Shown: piece by piece, positions 58,701-64,000 of the stretch
Layout of the letters: each line of letters begins with the position of its first letter
Numbering within the stretch: the first letter of the stretch is position 1
Assembly: GCA_037447655.1 (NCBI GenBank)
Contig: JBBHKE010001969.1
Coordinates: forward strand, 124,001-188,000
Origin: Zygnema cylindricum
Taxonomy: Eukaryota; Streptophyta; Zygnematophyceae; Zygnematales; Zygnemataceae
DNA length: 64,000 bases
Reading direction: 5' to 3'
The notes under the pieces: generated by a model
Database searches by the model: none
Seen by the model: only the letters and a program-made list of their open reading frames with translations
What the model was told of the DNA's origin: nothing
Made by a program: the position numbers and the translations under genes

Positions 58701-60243
58701 ACTCAGTAGTCCATGGAGATATTTCTACACTAATAGCGATACAAAAAAAATGAAAAATGTTAAATATTTAGAGATTAAAAATTATCTAACAACCTCCACT
58801 AGTAATGATTCAAAAATATTAGCCAGAACAATACATCACCACTATTTTGTTGACGTCGCCACGTCTTATTTGTCTTGCTGAAAACCACCACCTTGCAGAA
58901 TTTGTCCTGGAACAGCTCCCTGTAAGTCATACATGTGAAATTGTCACTTTCACTAACGCTATAACACCACTTTTTCCGCTGCGTTGCTTCATTTGTTGCT
59001 GCGTTGCGAAGCGAACTGCTTCCGCTAATTCTCCACTGCTTCCGCTGCGTTCCTGCCATGTATTCCAAACTTCCCTTTCTTGACAACAGCCTCTTCGCCG
59101 AGGTAATCATTTAATATTCAAACACTCTTTGTCTTCCACGAATAACTTTATCAATCATTTCCTTAATTTCTATGATTTTACAGACTAACAGATTTGAATA
59201 TCGTCCTGTAACAGCTCCCCCTATGCCATAAACGTCAAATTGTCCTCTCAATAATGATATACCACCTCTCTAATAACTATGAATTCCACCCGTAATCGTC
59301 ACTCAGTCATATGATCAGCATTTGTCAAAAAAATCTATCTTCTACCCACTTTCATCAAAAAATTGTTGTACCTCCTCCCATATCAGATATTTCCACGTCA
59401 TCCGCTGCGCTGCTATACTCCGTCACTGCTTCGCAATGTGATTCTTTTCCGATGATTCACCACACCTTCCGCTACCTCCTCCGTTTCCAAAAATACATAA
59501 ACAACATTTTTTGTGTCTTTTCAACTAACTCAACAAGACATAACATTAAATCTAAAATCCTACCAAAAATATTAAATGTTAGGAGTTTGTTTTTATAAAA
59601 CATGCCTGTAATATAAGTTTCTCCAAAATTAGGATTTCTCTAAATTCACGTTCTCCAGAAAATCACTTCTCCCGCTCTCTTCTCTTAATCACTTTCTGAG
59701 CATGCTTTCTTCTGCCCTTGATCCGTTGAATATTGCATATTTTCTTTGTTTTCTTCATTATCTTTTGTCTTTTCTGAAAATTTTCATTTCTGTCACAGTT
59801 TTCTACTCGTTTAACGTGAAAAATATTAATTTTTTGTGTTACCTCTATGTTTTTCTTTGTAGATTTGCCATTCCCATTAACTTCATTCATTTGAGAAATT
59901 TTAAATTTGATTCTTCTTCTTTTCAGCTCCACTCTTTTCCTCCTATTTTCTTTTCCTATATTTCTAACGTTTGCATTTCTATTACAATTTTCACTCACAC
60001 AAACTTCTTTTCTCGATACAATTTTCTGAACAATTTTTCTTTGTTCTTTTCTTAGTTCGCCAATTTCCACATCCACCTTATTTCTAGTTTCTGCTTCTAA
60101 GTGACCATCTTTTCCTTCAACTCCTCTTGCTTCAATAACAAACTTTCTTGACTCACCGATTTGTCATCTGATAAGGTCACAAAAATCGTGTCATTCTCTC
60201 TTTCGTCATTTTTCCTAACTTCAATAAACTCTTCCTCCTATAA
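58701..60243 (-). other. R3 non-coding internal region
   Basis: No pol motif in any frame. A Lys/Arg-rich frame on the minus strand (60076-59663, non-ATG start) has low-complexity composition and is not assigned. Confidence 0.6.
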
Positions 60244-61212
60244 TTATTTTGTATTCACCAATCTGTCGTCGGGAAAAGGGACAGACACCAAATCCTTTTC
60301 TGTCACCTCCTTCTCCTCATTCCGAACAACATATAAGGTCGGTAGGTAAATAAATTTGTCAACACACTGTGTATGCTTTTTGTCATCGGTTGAGTCTTGT
60401 CTCTCACTCACGAAATAACTTGATTCTCTTCTTGTTGATGGTCGAACTAGGTTGTTGTCCCATCCATCTTTGAAATTCCCAGTAACACATGCACTTTTAT
60501 ATGACAGACATACCCTGAAGGTATGTCCCAAATCATTACAATAAAAGCAATTCTTTTGCCGATCTCCGAACTCGCTATTCTTTTTAATTTTCTGAAATTG
60601 AGACTTAGATTCTTTTACATTCCCCTTACTTGATAAAACCTTTCTATTAGCCTCTTCATCTAGAACAACACGTCTTGCTACAGTTAAGCTCCAATCCCTT
60701 TTATCAATTAAGGTCAATCGATCTAAAGCACTCTTATATTCTTTAGGTAGACTTCTCATTAATAATATAGCTTGTTGGGCATCTATAAAGTTTCCTCCTG
60801 CCAAATCGTTTTCTCCAAATAATACTTGTAAGTCAATACAGTGTTTCTCTATTCTACCTCCTACATACTTGAATTCAACCATTTTGGTAATATTACTAAG
60901 CCAATGATATAAAGAAGTCTTTGGATACATATATTCTAAGCACTTCCATAATTCAGATGCCTTTTTAAAACTTAAGTATGACATTCCCAAATCCTCAGTC
61001 AAGGAGTTCTTCATAACCCTTAGACACTCATGATTTTTCCTTTTCCATCCATTTGATGTTTCGGCGAAGGTACCGTCCATCACATACATTAGCTCCATCA
61101 TCTCGAAGTAGCTCTCGAGTGTATCCTCCCAGTAGTGATATTTTGATCCATCAAATATGGGTAGCCATGGGTGTGGGCCCATAACCTGTTGTTCATAGCC
61201 TATTTCAGCCAT
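60244..61212 (-). CDS. gag: R3 Gag protein, open frame
   Basis: 322 codons from ATG at 61212, which lies inside the 5' LTR (MAEIGYEQQ), through the primer site (VMGPHPWLPIFDG) to TAA at 60244. Copia-type Gag (UBN2/Retrotran_gag_2): YHYWEDTLESYFEMM, LGMSYLSFKKASELWKCLE, KRDWSLTVARRVVLDEEANRK. A complete CCHC zinc knuckle CFYCNDLGHTFRVC sits at about residues 219-232, followed by an acidic/basic tail. It would form the virus-like particle and package RNA. It is the only intact retrotransposon gene in the window, in a young element, so it is a candidate for recent expression. Confidence 0.88.
   Translation of the reverse strand: MAEIGYEQQVMGPHPWLPIFDGSKYHYWEDTLESYFEMMELMYVMDGTFAETSNGWKRKNHECLRVMKNSLTEDLGMSYLSFKKASELWKCLEYMYPKTSLYHWLSNITKMVEFKYVGGRIEKHCIDLQVLFGENDLAGGNFIDAQQAILLMRSLPKEYKSALDRLTLIDKRDWSLTVARRVVLDEEANRKVLSSKGNVKESKSQFQKIKKNSEFGDRQKNCFYCNDLGHTFRVCLSYKSACVTGNFKDGWDNNLVRPSTRRESSYFVSERQDSTDDKKHTQCVDKFIYLPTLYVVRNEEKEVTEKDLVSVPFPDDRLVNTK
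61171..61186 (-). other. R3 primer-binding site
   Basis: GGTTATGGGCCCACAC on the minus strand directly after the LTR end CAACA. Confidence 0.75.
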
Positions 61213-62286
61213 GGATTACTCTCGGAAGCACCACAGACTACCCTTCAAACAGCTATGTTTGCAACAGCACAGATTAATCCACAATAAATAAAATCACCTT
61301 AAACTGCACAAATAGGCAGTGTGCTATAGACACTGTAAGCTCCCAAAGTTACAGCTAAATCCACCAAGGAATCTAGCTTAAGAGTTTCACAAAAACAACG
61401 GATTGCTTCACAAACTAACCACTTAGACTGCTCACAGAATCTTACAGAGATTCCTGAATAATGTGAAACTTTACACACATTTATATTCTACATCATAGAA
61501 TAATTCCACAAAGTTTCACATGAATGCACTAAACAGAGTGATCACACCAACAGGTCAAAGATGCAGAAAACAGTCTGCCATTGCTTTGATTAAACTTGAC
61601 TGTGATACTCAAAATATTCTAAGTCCTAAAAGTTATACTCAGAGAGTTCACTACTGAATGTACGGAGGCATACCAGCCGTACGGTATCTACTATCTACCT
61701 AAACTATTGTAAGTATACCCGAATAGTTCGAGGTATGTCATACTGAACAACTCTACACTAATAAACTAATTAGCAAAAAGACAAACCTATGTTGAACATA
61801 GCATTTACACTGACATCTCCACAATCTTTGTACGTCGAAAACAAAGCTACCACTAAGTTACCACTAAACAAATATCATTACTCACAATCTACACTAGATA
61901 TATTATCCGCAGCTGCGTTAGCAGCTTTGTCCGTACGAATCATATCCAGGTCACCGCAGCTGCGTTGACTTATCTGCGTCGCAGTTGCTCCGTACCGGCG
62001 GCAAATATTCATCCAAAATAACCGCAGTTGCGTTGTCTTGTCTGCGTCGCAACTGCGCCGAACCAGCGGTGCTTGTTTTAACATTTCGTTTATTCCACAT
62101 TGATCGCTACGCGATCCGCCGTCCATTTGTCAATGCTTGTACACGCCACTCAGTGAGTCTTTTACATCCCTTAAATTATATCCGTTCGTTCGCTCCCCCA
62201 ATCCATGAATCCATTCAAACCTCCACATTAAATTCCATAGCGCACGAACTATTGCGTACGCACGAAACTAACTTTTCAAAACAACA
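61187..62286 (-). repeat. R3 5' LTR
   Basis: 1100 bp, close to identical to 57292-58383. Confidence 0.92.
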
Positions 62287-62314
62287 CAAACTGTCGTACG
62301 ACTGGCAAAATGTA

Positions 62315-62862
62315 CATCGAGAATCGTTATTAATGTGAAATTTAAATATTGTTGAAGGAAATTTACCGTAATTGATGCTAATTAAGATTTTTTTTATTTT
62401 TTTTTAAAGGTGTAGTAAAATTTCGACTTAATGCTAATTTGGGAACAACAAAAATGGAATATTCGTTGTACAATTTTATACATTAATATATGTATTTTTA
62501 CAAGATATTAGAAACCGTACGTCGTCATGGAAATTAAATATCCGTACAGGTCAGACTAATCTACGTATCATTATAATCCCGTTTTAATCTTGTTTTTTTA
62601 GCGCATATTCTTATGCGTGAGCATATGATTTAATTCATTTTTGTAAGTTTTTCACTTATAGAAGTACATTTATGTACGGTCAGACATTGTCCGTATACCA
62701 CACTATTTATATCTTATTGTATTTTTGTTCATTACCCTATTTTATACGTTACCATAATCAACGTCAAAGAAAAATTATAATCATCTAATTCTATTTGAGG
62801 AAAAAAAAAAAAAATTTAAAAACCCAAATTAGTGACTTTGACACTAATAACGATTCACAATG
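62315..62862. mobile_element. MITE M9 (long form) in minisatellite
   Basis: Ends CATCGAGAATCGTTATTAAT and the inverse of CATTGTGAATCGTTATTAGT, TA on both sides, 548 bp. Flanking sequence on each side is minisatellite (GGCAAAATG / GCGTTGCC). Confidence 0.8.
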
Positions 62863-63096
62863 TAGCGTTGCCGTGGGTCAAAGTACGGACTGCTGTACCG
62901 CTAGCACAATCTAAAGTTGCCAACAATCCCAAGCAAAGACTACCAGCCGTACCTGCCCCTTAAAAAGCGTCGTTATAAGTAAGTGCGGTTCGCCAAAAGT
63001 GACGCATAGCGTGCATATTGACCATAAATGTCCCGTGCGCATAATACGCACAAAAAAAACGAGCGAAAACTATGCACAATACGTATTTAATGTAGA
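62863..63096. other. Minisatellite tail and unrecognised sequence
   Basis: Diverged minisatellite units to about 62960 (TACGGACTGCTGTACCGCTAG), then nothing recognised. Confidence 0.5.
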
Positions 63097-63250
63097 AATT
63101 AGTGGTTTTAAAGTATTTTCTAGGTCTAAATAGAACTAAAGAAGCCGAGGCAGTCTACCTCTAACTTCTCTCTCCAACTCTCAAACTTGTCGTAGTCATT
63201 AAGAATTTGGAGAGGAAGCTAGAGCCATGGCTACCTAGGCTATCTTGAGG
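63097..63250 (+). repeat. LTR 5' fragment (F1/L1-like)
   Basis: GTATTTTCTAGGTCTAAAT and the GAGCCATGGCTACC box match the first ~170 bp of the LTRs at 8356 and 34437; cut just before R4. Confidence 0.6.
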
Positions 63251-63275
63251 TTTATGCGAAGTTTATATTAGTTAG

Positions 63276-64000
63276 TGAAATTCTGTGGTCTCCATTGACC
63301 CACAGAATGAGCAGCCTATGTAAAGCCTCTAGGATAATATTTGCCCCTTCTACTTTCCCGCTGAATAAGTGCCGCCCAGGCACAAAAATATTCTGACCAC
63401 TCTCACCCTTGTGAGGACAAGACTCCCCTGAGTCAAACGCAAAAAGAATCACTAAATTTGCTCACTTGAGAAGTAAGTTATGGCTGGTCAAAGATGACCT
63501 TTATAGTTAGAAGCTCTCTTAGAGAGAGAGGTACCTAAATATTACTAAGTCTCGGTCTGCCTACTCACGACTACCTACTATTAAACCCTAGCCCAATAGG
63601 AACACTATAAAGTACAAGAAGGTACAATGGGCGATGTACTTATTGTACGACCATTGTACGACAAGGTCTACAAGGTGACACTTATCATATCGGAGGCCAT
63701 GGTTCCTCCTCCCATCTTCTCCGGTATCAAATAATGTGGCGCCACGTGGCACCGCGTGACGCTATATCCGTATGCCGCCAAAAAGCACACTTCGTGTGGC
63801 GGTTATAATGCCGGCCGTCGAATCAAAACATATTTTACACGGTTCAGATTCGCGTACATGCAGAAATTGCTCCTTTTGGTTAGTCTGCTGTTAATTAGCT
63901 GTTTTGTTAATGTTAATATATTTATGAAACCCATCACGTGTATCGTTTCGTATCGCCTTAATGATTAAGGCGTAAGGCTATAAAGAATCTAGAGGTCTCA
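63276..64000 (-). repeat. R4: LTR on minus strand, cut by the window end
   Basis: Starts (from its 3' end) TGAAATTCTGTGG, with the gag ATG (METTEF), a CTATAAAGG TATA region (about 63500), the GTAC hairpin (about 63613-63648) and the start of a plus-strand tRNA-Arg-like module from about 63947 (ATCGCCTTAATGATTAAGGC). Close relative of the solo LTR at 49702. Confidence 0.8.

Larger units (their letters stand above)
57292..62286 (-). mobile_element. R3: recent gag-only Copia element with CAAAC duplication
   Basis: 5' LTR 61187-62286, primer site 61171-61186, gag 61212-60244, non-coding to the polypurine tract (58384-58398), 3' LTR 57292-58383. Flanked by CAAAC on both sides (57287-57291 and 62287-62291). 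LTRs differ by few substitutions and small indels, so the insertion is young. No protease, integrase or RT: it must borrow enzymes from a relative. Confidence 0.93.

Noticed and set aside
59663-60076. Second protein of R3 (137 codons, Lys/Arg-rich)
   Set aside because: Non-ATG start, low-complexity basic composition, no motif; probably AT-rich non-coding sequence.

Overview
The window looks like nuclear DNA of a green-lineage (streptophyte) eukaryote. Three spliced genes have plant-type relatives: a GT61-like glycosyltransferase, a plant-type rhomboid protease, and a homologue of the plant protein MEE59. Introns are GT-AG, and the rest is dense with plant-style transposons. Long polypurine/polypyrimidine tracts, few host genes and retrotransposon families I do not recognise from flowering plants suggest a large-genome early-diverging lineage, for example a charophyte alga. 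That placement is inference. No bacterial operon, CRISPR array or rRNA gene is present.

Layout. 0-5 kb: a GT61-like gene whose intron is purine-rich at its 5' end and pyrimidine-rich at its 3' end. 5-17 kb: DNA transposons (TA-flanked MITEs, Harbinger-like and hAT-like elements) and a 1.3-kb duplicated block on both sides of a truncated Copia element. 17.4-21.9 kb: a complete six-exon rhomboid gene with all catalytic residues. 22.8-28 kb: nested non-autonomous DNA transposons, including a hAT-like element with an exact 8-bp target duplication. 29.7-31.8 kb: the MEE59-like gene. 33.9-64 kb: a pile-up of Ty1/Copia LTR retrotransposons: F1 (+, truncated), R1 (-, 9.1 kb) carrying nested N1 (-), F2/F3 (+, tandem copies sharing an LTR) carrying a solo LTR, R2 (-, fragment), R3 (-, 5.0 kb, near-identical LTRs, gag only) and R4 (-, cut by the window end). 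R3 and several MITEs sit inside a ~50-bp minisatellite.

The most unusual signal is shared by the Copia families. (1) Directly after the LTR each has a match to GGTTATGGGCCCACC, complementary to the anticodon arm of a plant-type initiator tRNA-Met, as in Drosophila copia half-tRNA priming. (2) In most families the gag start codon lies inside the LTR, so gag is translated through the primer site (the VMGPP motif). (3) One LTR superfamily carries, always antisense, a tRNA-like module with Pol III A and B boxes; two unrelated tRNA types occupy the same position in related LTRs. (4) The same LTRs share a GTAC-flanked hairpin with a compensatory base change. Most gag-pol genes are broken; the R3 gag is an open 322-codon frame.
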